Positions 7,525-16,643 of a stretch of 64,000 bases of DNA are shown piece after piece (position 1 is the stretch's first letter; every line of letters begins with the position of its first letter). The DNA is taken from NCBI GenBank assembly GCA_030019475.1, contig JASEER010000006.1:1-64000 (forward strand), in the 5' to 3' direction. The translations under genes and the position numbers were made by a program. The notes beneath the pieces are model-generated. The model saw only the letters and a list, made by a program, of their open reading frames with translations. It was not told the origin of the DNA and made no database searches. The DNA is from Thermoanaerobacterales bacterium. Lineage in GTDB: Bacteria > Bacillota > Desulfotomaculia > Desulfotomaculales > JASEER01.

Positions 7525-9993
7525 CTAGGATATCTGCGCCTCAGGCCGGTCCTTTTCGGCGCCGGCCTTCAGCTTCTTCAGGTGGTCGTGCATCTCCCGG
7601 ACGGTGTTGATCCACTCCTTGTAACCGGCGGAGCCGATAATCCGGGAGGCGAACCGCGCCTTATCGATCTCCACCGTGGGCAGCATCTTCTCCCACATCG
7701 CCATCCTCCTGGCCGTCAGCTCGTTCCCGTGGTGATGGTGGCAGTTATGATCCGGGCAGCGGCCCACGACCACTCCGTCGGCGCCCATCGACAGGGCCAT
7801 CAGGACATGGACCGGGCTGACGCTGCCTCCGCACCTGACCCGGATGATGCGCGTCCCCACCGGGTACTCCAGGCGGTTGATGCCCGCAAAGTCGGCGCCC
7901 GAGTAAGAGCACCAGTAGCAGAGGTAGCCCAGGATCTTCGGCTCCCCCGGCGGCACGTGGCGGAAGGCGACCTTGAGCTGTTCCTCCAGGTGCTTCTCGG
8001 TGTAGTTCGTAAGCTGGACGGCGCCGCTCGGGCAGGCGGCGAGACAGAGGCCGCAGGCCTGGCAGAAGGCCGGGTCGGTGCTGTAGTAGCCGTCCTCGTC
8101 CTTCTGGATCGCCCCGTGCGGGCAGACGTTCTGGCAGAAGCCGCAGCCGTTGCAGCGGTCCTTGTCGACCAGCGCGTAGTAGTCGAGCAGCTCGGTGTAC
8201 CCCCTGTGGTGGTAAGGCAGGGCCCGCGCCACCGCTGAACCGGCCGCCGCCGCGCTCTCATGCACCGATGCCGGCCCGGCCGCGCCGCCCACGACGTAGA
8301 CCCGGTGGACCGTCGATTCGGTGGGCCGCAGAATGCGGCAGCCCGGCGAGTCGCCGAAGGGGCCCTGGTTGACGGCCGCGAAGCCGTACTTGTCGGGCTG
8401 CATCCCGAAGAGCATCCGCAGGTGCGAAGAGTCGCGGTGCGGGTTGAAGGCGGTGGCCAGGACCACCAGGTCGGTCTCCAGCATTTCCGCCGGCCCGGGG
8501 AGGGCGGCGTTTCCCGCCGGCAGCGGCTGGCAGCGCAGGGTGACACTCTCGGCGCCGGCCTTCTTCTCGACGGCCGCCAGCCGCCCGCGGATGAAGTTGA
8601 CCCCTTTCCGCTGCGCCTCGCGGTAGTATTCCTCGGGCGCCCGGTCCACGGTGCGGATGTCGGTGTAGACGACATTGATCTCGACTTCGGGCAGGGCCTT
8701 CTTGACCAGCAGGACCTGCTTCAGCGTGTACTCGCAGCAGATCTTGGAACAGTACGGCCTGGGCCCGTCGAGCGGCCGGTCCTTCCGGCCGCCGTCGGCC
8801 TCCCGCGAGCCGGCGCACAGGACAAAGGTGATCGACCGCGGTTTCTTTTGCATCCGGTCCAAGTACTGGCCGTACTGCTCGAACTCCAGGCTGCTGAGCA
8901 CCTGCTCGAGCCGGCCGGCGGACTCCGGCATAGCCTTCTGCACGTCCAGCTCCTCGAAGCCGGTGGCCACCACCACGCTGCCGGCGCGGACCGTCTTTTC
9001 GCGCGGCCGGGCGTCGAGGGCGATGGCGCCCGCCGGGCAGGCCGGGACGCACCGGCCGCACCCCGTGCAGGCCCCGGCGTCGATGACGAAGGCGTCCGGG
9101 TGGGTGAAGCGGTACGGCTTGTAGATGGCCTTCCGGGTCGAGAGCCCGAAGGCGAACTCGCTGGGGAGCGTTACCGGGCAGACCGCGGCGCACCGGCCGC
9201 ACTCCACGCACTTGCGGCTGTCGACGTACCGGGGCTTCTGGCGGATGGTGACCTCGAAGTTCCCGTCCACCTTCCGGATGCCGGTCACTTCGGCGGAGGT
9301 CAGGAGTTCGATGGCCGGGCCGTGCAGCGCGATGAGCTTGGTGATGTTCGGGAGGATGCAGGAGGTGGAGCAGGTGGAGGGCCAGTTGGGCGTCTGGTAG
9401 AGCCTCTCGACCCGCGCCGTCTGTCCGCCGAGGTGGGTGCTCTTTTCCACCAGGGTCACCTTCACCCCGTTGCGGGCATAGTCGAGCGCGGCCTGCATCC
9501 CGGCCGGGCCGCCGCCGATGACCAGGGCGCGGTTCTCCAACCGCAGCCGGGCGGGGCGGCGCTCCCTGTTTAGCAGCACCCGCGCGTGGGCCATGGTCAG
9601 GATGTCCATCGCCTTGCCGGTCGCCGCCTCCCTGGCGCCCGGGTGCACCCAGGCGCACTGCTCCCGGATGTTGGCGATCTCCACCGCCGCCGTGTCCAGG
9701 CCGGTCTCGGCCGCCGCCCGCTTGAAGCGCTGCTCGGGCGCCGCCAGGCTCGTCCGCGGAGAGCACCCGGCGACGATGACCCGGTTGAGGCCGTGCTCCG
9801 CGATGTCCTTCCGGAAGGCGGCCAGCCCTTCCTCGCAGAAGTGGCCGTGCCGGCGCACGAAGGCGACGTACGGGAGCGATCCCGCGTACCTGGCGAGGCG
9901 GGCAATATCGAGGGCCTCGTCGAGGGTTGATTCGCAGTCGCAGACGAAAACGCCGATGCGCAAGCCGGATTCACACACGGTTGATTCTGGCAT
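7525..9993 (-). CDS. HdrA-MvhD fusion: heterodisulfide-reductase-like FAD/FeS protein
   Basis: 822-residue protein. Residues 1-150 are the HdrA N-terminal domain, then an FAD-binding VIGGGPAGMQAAL motif near 158-170. Four ferredoxin-type clusters follow (CVECGRCAAVCP, CTGCGRCVPACP, CNGCGFCQNVCP, CQACGLCLAACP), the last two after the FAD domain. From about residue 690 an MvhD/FlpD-like [2Fe-2S] domain follows (CYWCSYSGADFAG, RVRCGGSVSPVHVL, CPDHNCHHHHGN). HdrA-MvhD fusions route electrons from a hydrogenase, formate dehydrogenase or NADH module into flavin-based bifurcation. No hdrB or hdrC lies next to it, so its partners are elsewhere. It is divergent from the third Crp paralogue. Confidence 0.9.
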   Translation of the reverse strand: MPESTVCESGLRIGVFVCDCESTLDEALDIARLARYAGSLPYVAFVRRHGHFCEEGLAAFRKDIAEHGLNRVIVAGCSPRTSLAAPEQRFKRAAAETGLDTAAVEIANIREQCAWVHPGAREAATGKAMDILTMAHARVLLNRERRPARLRLENRALVIGGGPAGMQAALDYARNGVKVTLVEKSTHLGGQTARVERLYQTPNWPSTCSTSCILPNITKLIALHGPAIELLTSAEVTGIRKVDGNFEVTIRQKPRYVDSRKCVECGRCAAVCPVTLPSEFAFGLSTRKAIYKPYRFTHPDAFVIDAGACTGCGRCVPACPAGAIALDARPREKTVRAGSVVVATGFEELDVQKAMPESAGRLEQVLSSLEFEQYGQYLDRMQKKPRSITFVLCAGSREADGGRKDRPLDGPRPYCSKICCEYTLKQVLLVKKALPEVEINVVYTDIRTVDRAPEEYYREAQRKGVNFIRGRLAAVEKKAGAESVTLRCQPLPAGNAALPGPAEMLETDLVVLATAFNPHRDSSHLRMLFGMQPDKYGFAAVNQGPFGDSPGCRILRPTESTVHRVYVVGGAAGPASVHESAAAAGSAVARALPYHHRGYTELLDYYALVDKDRCNGCGFCQNVCPHGAIQKDEDGYYSTDPAFCQACGLCLAACPSGAVQLTNYTEKHLEEQLKVAFRHVPPGEPKILGYLCYWCSYSGADFAGINRLEYPVGTRIIRVRCGGSVSPVHVLMALSMGADGVVVGRCPDHNCHHHHGNELTARRMAMWEKMLPTVEIDKARFASRIIGSAGYKEWINTVREMHDHLKKLKAGAEKDRPEAQIS

Positions 9994-10207
9994 GATTCGA
10001 CAACCCTTCTTTCATATGTTCCTTTCGCCACGAACCCTTTTGCCCACCATTTTAAGGGAGCCTCGCCGCCTGCGCCGTCGCGCCTGTGAACGCCGGGGCG
10101 TCGTCTACGCGACAGTACAAGCGTGAGGAGGAAGACGGGCAACAGCGTCCGGGGGGGGGTAGAATAGGAGTTATCCGAGGCAATTGCCGGATCGGGGGGA
10201 TGGTCTG

Positions 10208-10864
10208 ATGGTTGTCCTAAGTGAGCGCGAGCGCGAGGTCCTGCGCCGGGCCGGCGTCGGGGTGCGCTACCCGAAGGGCCAGATCATTTTCAGCGCCGGG
10301 GAATACGCCGACCGTGTCTACCTCATCGAAGACGGGGCCGTCAAGATCTATCGCCTGGACCCCCGGGGGCGGGAGATAACGGTCGGCGGCATCAGGAACC
10401 CGGGCGAGATAATGGGGCTTGCGGAAACCCTTTACCGGGCGACGCGGACGTGCTCGGCCCGGGCGATCGCCCCCGTGAAGCTCGTGGTCCTCACCAAGGC
10501 CGAGTTCCTCGGTATCCTGGCCGCCGAGCATCATCTGGCCCTCAAGGTCGCATCGGTGCTCGGGGCGCGCCTGCGGGCGACCGAAGGCCTGGTCTACGCC
10601 CTGATGTGCCGGCAGGTTTCCGCCCGGCTGGCGCAGTTGCTCCTCAAGATCGGCGAGCGTTACGGGGTCCGGACCGCCCGGGGCGTCAAGATCAAGCTCC
10701 CCCTCACCTACGGCGAGATCGCGTCCATGATCGGCTCCAGCCGGCAGACCGTGACCACGCTGATGAGCGCCTTCCGGGAGGACGGCTCGATCGCGATGGA
10801 GGGAAAGGGCATCATCATCAGGGACGCCGAGAAGCTGGCGGGGTGGGTGATGAAAGAGGCCTAG
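10208..10864 (+). CDS. Crp/Fnr-family transcriptional regulator, paralogue 3
   Basis: 218 residues with the same beta-roll (RYPKGQIIFSAGEYADRVYLI) and winged helix (YGEIASMIGSSRQTVTTLMSAF) as the two copies upstream. ATG at 10208 behind GGGGGGA is preferred over TTG at 10184, which lacks a binding site. It is divergently transcribed from hdrA-mvhD, with about 215 bases between the starts, a typical place for a regulator controlling its neighbour. Its stop shares the palindrome CTAG (10861-10864) with the stop of the convergent minus-strand gene. Confidence 0.87.
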   Translation: MVVLSEREREVLRRAGVGVRYPKGQIIFSAGEYADRVYLIEDGAVKIYRLDPRGREITVGGIRNPGEIMGLAETLYRATRTCSARAIAPVKLVVLTKAEFLGILAAEHHLALKVASVLGARLRATEGLVYALMCRQVSARLAQLLLKIGERYGVRTARGVKIKLPLTYGEIASMIGSSRQTVTTLMSAFREDGSIAMEGKGIIIRDAEKLAGWVMKEA

Positions 10865-11190
10865 TCCGGGAAGCGGCCGTTACAATGCCGGATGACATGA
10901 TAGGTGGCGATCGCCCCGAGGGTGACCGGGAAGGCGTTGACGGCTGACATTCCGAGAACCGCGACCCACTGTCCCGGCCCGCCCGCGAAGCGGCCGTCGG
11001 CGTAGGCGACGAAGGTCAGCAGCGCGAAGGCCCAGAACCAGGCGTAAGGCCGCACCGCCAGGTCGCCGAAGACCGCCTTCACCCAGCCCTTCGAGAACTG
11101 CACGATCAGGTTCACCGCGGCCACCATCCCGGCGAAGGTCCGCAGGTAGTCAAGTGTCAGAAAGTCATGGAACTCCGTCACGCCCTCCAC
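10861..11190 (-). CDS. Small integral membrane protein, function unknown
   Basis: 109 residues with about three hydrophobic segments (FAGMVAAVNLIVQF, AWFWAFALLTFVAYA, WVAVLGMSAVNAFPVTLGA). Size and topology recall phage-holin-like or small accessory membrane proteins, but no family is recognised. It overlaps the convergent Crp gene by 4 bases at the shared CTAG. Confidence 0.6.
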   Translation of the reverse strand: MEGVTEFHDFLTLDYLRTFAGMVAAVNLIVQFSKGWVKAVFGDLAVRPYAWFWAFALLTFVAYADGRFAGGPGQWVAVLGMSAVNAFPVTLGAIATYHVIRHCNGRFPD

Positions 11191-11310
11191 CCCTCGTTTT
11201 TGCTGTCACTGTATGCCCGCCCGGCGGCGGAGGTGACGCAGGAGCTTACAGGGGGAGTGATAAAAAGCTAAAATAATGGTTAGCATGTAAGCATAGGGAG
11301 CGTGAGGGGC

Positions 11311-11559
11311 ATGCTGCGCACCCAGGTCCAGCTCACCGAGCAACAGTTCGCGGCCCTGAAAGCGATGGCGGCGGCCGAAGGGGTTTCCATGGCCGAGTTG
11401 ATTCGCCGGGGCGTCGATCTCGTCCTGCGCTCCCCCGGTCCGGTTGACCGGGAGGTACGGGTGCGCCGGGCCGTTGCCGCCGCCGGAAGGTTCCGGTCCG
11501 GTCTCGGGGACCTGGCGGCCCGGCACGACGACTATCTCATCGAGGCCTTTGAGAAGTGA
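11311..11559 (+). CDS. Ribbon-helix-helix antitoxin (VapB-type)
   Basis: 82 residues. The N-terminus (MLRTQVQLTEQQFAALKAMA) followed by GVSMAELIRRGVDLVL is a ribbon-helix-helix DNA-binding fold; the C-terminal part (DDYLIEAFEK) would bind the toxin. ATG at 11311 is chosen because AGGGAG lies 10 bases upstream; GTG at 11302 is too close. Its stop overlaps the start of the PIN-domain gene by 4 bases (GTGA), the standard coupling in type II toxin-antitoxin operons. The pair probably represses its own promoter. Confidence 0.8.
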   Translation: MLRTQVQLTEQQFAALKAMAAAEGVSMAELIRRGVDLVLRSPGPVDREVRVRRAVAAAGRFRSGLGDLAARHDDYLIEAFEK

Positions 11560-11957
11560 AGGTCTGGGTCGATACCTCCGCCCTTCTGGCCGTCCTGGAC
11601 GGCGACGACAGGCACCATGACCGGGCGCGCACGGTGTGGGTTGAACTCCTGCAATCCGGGGCGGTACTGGTTCTGTCCAGCTACATGCTCGTAGAGACCT
11701 GCGCGCTGGTGCAGCGCCGCCTCGGCCTTGACGCCTTGCGGGTGTTGCACGAGGACATCCTGCCCTTGGTCCGGGTGATTTGGGTCGATGAAGAAGCGCA
11801 CCGCCTGGGCGCGACGGCCCTGCTGACCGCGAACCGCCGGCGGCTTTCCCTGGTGGATTGCGTCAGCTTCGCCCTCATGCGCCGGGCGGGGATCAATGAG
11901 GCCTTTGCTTTCGACGTACACTTCCGTGAACAGGGCTTCCGCTACCTGGCGGACTAG
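11556..11957 (+). CDS. PIN-domain ribonuclease toxin (VapC-type)
   Basis: 133 residues. PIN-domain acidic residues are visible: VDTSALLAVLD at the N-terminus, VETCAL (Glu) in the middle, LVDCVSFALM and FDVHF near the C-terminus, matching the Mg2+-binding set of VapC RNases. Starts with GTG overlapping the antitoxin stop. The likely role is RNA cleavage when the antitoxin is degraded; the target is not known. Confidence 0.83.
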   Translation: MKVWVDTSALLAVLDGDDRHHDRARTVWVELLQSGAVLVLSSYMLVETCALVQRRLGLDALRVLHEDILPLVRVIWVDEEAHRLGATALLTANRRRLSLVDCVSFALMRRAGINEAFAFDVHFREQGFRYLAD

Positions 11958-12030
11958 CATCCATCCGCCGGGCCGGCCTCCGGCCGGTTACCGGGGGTTG
12001 AGGCGGCGGCAGCCGGCCGGGAAACATTTC

Positions 12031-12059
12031 TTGCCGCGGGTGGCGCGGCGTGCTATAAT
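12031..12059 (+). promoter_or_regulatory. Sigma-A-type promoter for rpmE
   Basis: TTGCCG (12031-12036), a 17-base spacer and a perfect TATAAT (12054-12059). The first base of the transcript would fall near 12066, about 45 bases before the rpmE start. Confidence 0.7.
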
Positions 12060-12109
12060 ATTTGCGGTTTGATTCCCGGCTGCGGATAGAGAGAGCGAGG
12101 TGCTTAGGG

Positions 12110-12316
12110 TTGAAGAAGGATATCCATCCGAAGTACGAAAAGAAGGCGAAAATCACCTGCGTGTGCGGGGCGACTTTCGAGACCGGCTCGACCAGGAAGG
12201 AGATGAAGGTCGACATCTGCTCCCGGTGTCATCCCTTCTACACAGGTACGCAGCGCACGATCGAGACCGGCGGGCGCGCCGAAAAGTTCCGCAAGAAGTA
12301 CGGCCTGAACAAGTAA
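12110..12316 (+). CDS. rpmE: 50S ribosomal protein L31 (zinc-binding form)
   Basis: 68 residues, [20 protein letters not shown] onward, the usual L31 length. It contains CVC and CSRC cysteine pairs, so this is the zinc-binding type and not the cysteine-free paralogue made under zinc limitation. TTG at 12110 is used because it aligns with the conserved MKKDIHP start; a longer in-frame extension exists but is not conserved in the family. It has its own promoter and is followed by a DUF1385 gene, prfA and prmC, a common clostridial order. Confidence 0.95.
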   Translation: MKKDIHPKYEKKAKITCVCGATFETGSTRKEMKVDICSRCHPFYTGTQRTIETGGRAEKFRKKYGLNK

Positions 12317-12369
12317 CGGGGGTGGATGGCAGAGCGGCAGACGGGCTCTGCCATTAATTTATAATACTT

Positions 12370-13251
12370 ATGAAACAGAGAGAGATTACTTACGGCGGGC
12401 AGGCGGTCATCGAGGGGGTCATGATGCGCGGGCCGGCCAGTTGGGCGGTGGCCGTGCGGCTGCCGGACCGGTCGGTCGCCGTTGAGCGCCGCCCCGTGGA
12501 AACGGTCACGCGGCGCTTCCCGTTTCTAAAGTGGCCCTTCCTGCGCGGCACCGTGGTCCTCATCGAGTCCATGGTCATCGGCCTGCAGGCCTTAAGCTAC
12601 TCCGCGGCGCAGGCCACGGGGGAGGAGGAGCGCCCCCTGACGCCCTGGGAGATCGGGGGGACGATGGTCGTCGCCCTGGCCCTGGCCGTCGCCCTCTTCG
12701 TACTCCTGCCGGTGGGGGTGGCCCACCTGGCCCTGCCCTACGTCCGGGGGACGGTGGGGACCAACATCCTCGAGGGCGTCGTGCGCGTCCTGGTGTTCCT
12801 GGCCTACGTCTACCTGATCGGCCTGATGCCGGACATCCGGCGCGTTTTCGCCTACCACGGGGCGGAGCACAAGACGATCAACGCCCTGGAAGCCGGGGCG
12901 CCCCTGGAAGTGCGCCACGTGCAGCGGTTCTCGACCCGCCACCCGCGCTGCGGGACCAGCTTCCTGTTGATCGTCCTGGTGGTCAGCATCGCGGTCTTTT
13001 CCTTCCTGGCCACCGAGCCGCTCTGGTGGAGGTTTGTCTCACGGCTTCTAATGCTGCCGGTCGTGGCCGGCATTTCCTACGAATTCGTCAAAGCCGGCGC
13101 CTGCCGGCTGCAGAGCCCCCTGTGGCGGTTGTTGGTGGCGCCGGGGCTCTGGCTGCAGGCGCTGACCACCAGGGAGCCGGACGACGGGATGGTCGAGGTC
13201 GCTATTGCCTCCCTGGACGCGGTCATGGAGCGTGAAGAAGGTGAACGGTAG
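12370..13251 (+). CDS. DUF1385 family membrane protein
   Basis: 293 residues, with the family-defining N-terminus [15 protein letters not shown], several membrane helices and the conserved [16 protein letters not shown] segment (about residues 161-176) followed by [12 protein letters not shown]. The function of DUF1385 is unknown; it is regularly found between rpmE and prfA in Firmicutes, as here. The stop codon overlaps the GTG start of prfA by one base. Confidence 0.9.
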   Translation: MKQREITYGGQAVIEGVMMRGPASWAVAVRLPDRSVAVERRPVETVTRRFPFLKWPFLRGTVVLIESMVIGLQALSYSAAQATGEEERPLTPWEIGGTMVVALALAVALFVLLPVGVAHLALPYVRGTVGTNILEGVVRVLVFLAYVYLIGLMPDIRRVFAYHGAEHKTINALEAGAPLEVRHVQRFSTRHPRCGTSFLLIVLVVSIAVFSFLATEPLWWRFVSRLLMLPVVAGISYEFVKAGACRLQSPLWRLLVAPGLWLQALTTREPDDGMVEVAIASLDAVMEREEGER

Positions 13252-14324
13252 TGTTTGCGAAGCTGGATAGCCTCGAAGCCAAGTACGAAGAACTGACGGC
13301 ACAGATCGCCGACCCCGCGGTCATCCAGGACCAGGACCGCTGGCGTCAGTACGTCAAGGCCCACGCCGACCTGGAGGAGGTCGTCGGGGTTTACCGCGCC
13401 TACAAGAAACTCGTCGCCGAGACCGCCGACACCGAGGCGCTCCTGGAGGAGGAGAAGGACCCCGAGATGCGCGCCCTGGCCGAGAGCGAGCTGGAGGCGC
13501 TGCGCGCCCGCCGGGAGGAGACCGAGCAGCGCCTGCGGGTGCTGCTCCTGCCCAAGGACCCCAACGACGAGAAGAACGTCATCATGGAGATCCGGGCCGG
13601 CACCGGCGGGGAGGAGGCCGCCCTCTTCGCGGGGGACCTCCTGCGCATGTACCTGCGCTACGCCGAGCGGCAGGGCTGGAAGGCCGAGATGCTGGACGCC
13701 AACATGACCGACCTGGGCGGCGTGAAGGAAGCGGTCGTCAACATCACCGGGCGGGGGGCCTACAGCCGCCTCAAGTTCGAGAGCGGCGTGCACCGTGTGC
13801 AGCGCGTGCCGGCGACCGAGTCCGGCGGCCGCATCCACACCTCGGCGGCCACCGTCGCCGTACTGCCGGAGGCCGGGGAGGTCGACATCGAGATCAAGCC
13901 GGAGGAGATCCGGGTCGACGTCTTCTGCTCCAGCGGCCCGGGCGGCCAGTCGGTGAACACCACCCAGTCCGCGGTGCGCATCACCCACCTGCCCACGGGC
14001 ATCGTCGTCTCCTGCCAGGACGAGAAGTCCCAGCATAAGAACCGGGACAAGGCGATGAAGGTCCTGCGCGCCCGCCTCCTCGACCGGGCCGTCCGGGAGC
14101 GCGAGGCCCAGATCGCCTCCACCAGGCGCAGCATGGTGGGGAGCGGCGACCGCAGCGAGCGCATCCGGACCTACAACTTTCCGCAGAACCGGGTCACCGA
14201 CCACCGTCTGAACCTGACCCTCTACCGTCTTGAGACCGTGCTCGAGGGCGACCTGGACGAGCTGGTCGAGGCGCTCATCACCGCCGACCAGGCCGAGCGC
14301 CTCAAATCCATCAGCCAGTTTTAA
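13251..14324 (+). CDS. prfA: Peptide chain release factor 1
   Basis: 357 residues. The catalytic GGQ loop is in [17 protein letters not shown] (about residues 229-245), and the PxT anticodon-like motif that reads UAA/UAG appears as [10 protein letters not shown]. Both are typical of RF1 and not RF2. GTG at 13251 overlaps the DUF1385 stop. The last Phe codon and the TAA stop lie inside a 33-bp palindromic repeat (14319-14351), so this repeat now forms the 3' end of the gene. Confidence 0.97.
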   Translation: MFAKLDSLEAKYEELTAQIADPAVIQDQDRWRQYVKAHADLEEVVGVYRAYKKLVAETADTEALLEEEKDPEMRALAESELEALRARREETEQRLRVLLLPKDPNDEKNVIMEIRAGTGGEEAALFAGDLLRMYLRYAERQGWKAEMLDANMTDLGGVKEAVVNITGRGAYSRLKFESGVHRVQRVPATESGGRIHTSAATVAVLPEAGEVDIEIKPEEIRVDVFCSSGPGGQSVNTTQSAVRITHLPTGIVVSCQDEKSQHKNRDKAMKVLRARLLDRAVREREAQIASTRRSMVGSGDRSERIRTYNFPQNRVTDHRLNLTLYRLETVLEGDLDELVEALITADQAERLKSISQF

Positions 14325-14351
14325 GTAAGGGGTCAGGCCCCTTACTTAAAA
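14319..14351. repeat. Palindromic repeat R1 (33 bp), overlapping the prfA stop
   Basis: Perfect 14-base inverted arms, TTTTAAGTAAGGGG (14319-14332) and CCCCTTACTTAAAA (14338-14351), around TCAGG. The left arm supplies the last codon and the stop of prfA. Same family at 18329, 18365, 31256, 31858, 35427 and 42535, with decayed copies at 31761, 34339 and 38228. Confidence 0.95.
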
Positions 14352-14378
14352 CGCCTGGACGTCACTGTGCATTGTAAT

Positions 14379-15281
14379 ATGGGTAACCAGTCTAAAGCCT
14401 GCCAACTTACACTTACCGCGCCCGACCCTCCGGTGGCCGAGGCCCTCGCCTGGGCGCGCGGGCTCCTGCGGGGGGCCGGGGTCGAAACGGCGGCCCTCGA
14501 CGCCGAGGTCCTGCTGGCGGCGGCACTCAACGGCGACCGCGTTACGCTGTACCGCGCTCCCGAGCGCCGGCTGACCCCGGCCGAGCGGGAGCGTTTCGTT
14601 TTTCTGGTGGGGGAGCGCGCCCGGCGCCGGCCGGTGGCCTACCTGACCGGCCGCAAGGAGTTCATGGGCCTGGAGTTCCGCGTCACCCCGGACGTGCTCA
14701 TCCCCCGGCCCGAGACCGAAATCCTGGTCGGGCTGGCCCTGGAGCACCTCCGCGGCCGCCCGGACCCCGTGGCCCTCGACGTCGGTACCGGCAGCGGGGC
14801 CGTCGCCGTCAGCCTGGCCGTCCTCGAGCCGCGGGCGCGGGTCTGGGCGACCGACGTTTCGCCGGCCGCCCTCGCCGTGGCGCGCGGGAACGCGGCGCGG
14901 CACGGCGTGTCCGACCGTGTGACCTTCCTGGAGGGCGACCTCCTGGACCCCGTCCCGGAGGACACCGTCCGGCGCGCCGACCTGCTGGCGGCCAACCTGC
15001 CGTACGTCCCGGCGGCGGAGATCCGCGGGCTCGCGCCGGAGGTCCGCGCCGAGCCGCGCCTGGCCCTCGACGGCGGCCCGGACGGCCTCGACCTCTACCG
15101 CCGGCTCGTGCCGCGGGCGGCGCGCCTTTTGCCCGCCGGGGCGCTGGCCCTGCTGGAGATCGCGCCTTACCAGGCGCCCGCGGCCCGGGCCCTGTTCCGC
15201 CCGGCGGACTGGTCCGCGGTACGGTGCCACCGGGACCTGGCGGGCCGGGAGCGGGTGATCGCCGCGATAAGGAGGGGATAG
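14379..15281 (+). CDS. prmC: Release factor glutamine methyltransferase
   Basis: About 300 residues. An N-terminal helical domain is followed by a Rossmann methyltransferase with the SAM motif ALDVGTGSGAVAVSLAV (about residues 135-150) and the substrate-binding motif as NLPYVPAAEI, where most PrmC/HemK proteins have NPPY. It methylates the GGQ glutamine of RF1, encoded next door. ATG at 14379 or GTG at 14367 could be the start; neither has a strong binding site, perhaps because repeat R1 sits in the leader. Confidence 0.92.
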   Translation: MGNQSKACQLTLTAPDPPVAEALAWARGLLRGAGVETAALDAEVLLAAALNGDRVTLYRAPERRLTPAERERFVFLVGERARRRPVAYLTGRKEFMGLEFRVTPDVLIPRPETEILVGLALEHLRGRPDPVALDVGTGSGAVAVSLAVLEPRARVWATDVSPAALAVARGNAARHGVSDRVTFLEGDLLDPVPEDTVRRADLLAANLPYVPAAEIRGLAPEVRAEPRLALDGGPDGLDLYRRLVPRAARLLPAGALALLEIAPYQAPAARALFRPADWSAVRCHRDLAGRERVIAAIRRG

Positions 15282-15283
15282 CC

Positions 15284-16567
15284 TTGGAAGGCAACCAGGC
15301 CGCCCTGGCCCTGACCGTCTTCGCCGTCACCTACGCCCTGGTCGTCTCCGAGCGCCTGCACCGCGCCGTGGCGGCCATGGGCGGGGCGGCGGTCGTCGTC
15401 TTCACCGGCCTCCTGGACCAGGACGAGGCCGTCGCCGCCATCGACTTCAACACCCTGGGCCTGCTCATCGGCATGATGGTCATCGTCACCATCACCCGGG
15501 AGACCGGCCTCTTCGAATACCTGGCCGTCCGGGCCGCCCGCGTCGCCCGGGGCGAGCCCGTGCGGATACTGGTGGGCCTCGGCCTGGTGACGGCCGTCCT
15601 CTCGGCCTTCCTGGACAACGTCACCGCCGTCTTCCTGATCGTGCCGGTCACCTTCGCCCTGACCCGCCGGCTCCAGCTCAGCGCCATCCCCTTTCTAATC
15701 ACCGAGATCCTGGCCTCCAACATCGGCGGCACGGCCACCCTCATCGGCGACCCCCCGAACATCATGATCAGCGCGCCCGCGGGTCTCGGCTTCGTCGACT
15801 TCCTGGCCAACCTCGCCCCGATCGCCACCGTGGTGCTAATCGTCACGACGGCTATCCTTTACTTCCTTTTCCGTCCCCAACTGCACACCGAACCGGAACT
15901 AAAAAAGAAAATCCTGGCCATTGAGCCGCGCGATTACCTCCACGACCGCCGCCTCTTGCGGCAGTCGCTGCTGGTTCTCGGGCTTACCCTGGCCGGGTTC
16001 ATCCTGCACCAATATATCCACCTGCCCGCGGCGAGCATCGCCCTGGGCGGCGCCACGGTCCTCCTGATTGTCACCCGCAAGGACCCCGAAAAGCCCTTCC
16101 GGGGCATCGAATGGCCGACCCTCTTCTTCTTCGCCGGGCTTTTCGTCATCGTCGGCGCCCTGGAGGCCACCGGCGTCATGGAACGGGCGGCCCGGGCGGC
16201 CCTCGACCTTACCGGGGGACGCCTCCTGGCGACCGGGATGGCCCTGCTGTGGGTTTCGGCGCTGGCCTCGGGCCTCGTGGACAACATCCCCTTCGTCGCC
16301 GCCATGATCCCCCTGTTGCAAGAGATGGGCCGCCTCGGCGCCGTCGTCGACCTCGATCCCTGGTGGTGGTCCCTGGCCCTGGGGGCCTGCCTGGGCGGCA
16401 ACGGGACCCTGGTGGGGGCGGCGGCCAACGTCATCGTCGCCGGCCTCGCCGAGAAGAACGGCACCCCCATCGGCTTCTGGGACTTCTTCCGCTACGGCTT
16501 TCCGCTCATGCTCCTCTCGGTGGCGCTCGCCGCCGTATACCTGATAATTTTTCACCTGCGGGGCTGA
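15284..16567 (+). CDS. ArsB/NhaD-type anion or Na+/H+ transporter
   Basis: About 427 residues with 11-12 hydrophobic helices, a member of the ion transporter superfamily that includes ArsB, NhaD and SLC13 permeases. Two repeat-like motifs typical of the family are visible: SAFLDNVTAVFLIVPVTFAL with NIGGTATLIGDPPNIMI, and ASGLVDNIPFVAAMIPLL with GGNGTLVGAAANVIVAG. The ion cannot be read from the sequence, and no arsR or arsA lies nearby. TTG at 15284 behind GGAGGGG (6-base spacing) and 3 bases after the prmC stop is the likely start. Confidence 0.85.
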   Translation: MEGNQAALALTVFAVTYALVVSERLHRAVAAMGGAAVVVFTGLLDQDEAVAAIDFNTLGLLIGMMVIVTITRETGLFEYLAVRAARVARGEPVRILVGLGLVTAVLSAFLDNVTAVFLIVPVTFALTRRLQLSAIPFLITEILASNIGGTATLIGDPPNIMISAPAGLGFVDFLANLAPIATVVLIVTTAILYFLFRPQLHTEPELKKKILAIEPRDYLHDRRLLRQSLLVLGLTLAGFILHQYIHLPAASIALGGATVLLIVTRKDPEKPFRGIEWPTLFFFAGLFVIVGALEATGVMERAARAALDLTGGRLLATGMALLWVSALASGLVDNIPFVAAMIPLLQEMGRLGAVVDLDPWWWSLALGACLGGNGTLVGAAANVIVAGLAEKNGTPIGFWDFFRYGFPLMLLSVALAAVYLIIFHLRG

Positions 16568-16592
16568 GCCGGGCGGGGCCGGCAACAACAAA

Positions 16593-16613
16593 GGGCGGCG
16601 CCGCCGCCGCCCC
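16593..16613. terminator. GC-rich hairpin between convergent genes
   Basis: GGGCGGCG (16593-16600) pairs with a following CCGCCGCC run. It lies between the transporter gene and the convergent membrane gene. There is no T-run, so its role as terminator is tentative. Confidence 0.35.
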
Positions 16614-16643
16614 CGCCGTAGGTTCCCGTCCATCGCCATGCCA

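Noticed and set aside
5999-10864. CooA-type CO sensor among the Crp proteins
   Set aside because: A cysteine in the binding cassette is present, but the haem-ligand pattern of CooA is not evident and no CO dehydrogenase gene is near.
12062-12109. Longer L31 protein starting at 12062
   Set aside because: The extra residues lie upstream of the conserved MKKDIHP start and right at the promoter, so they are leader RNA.
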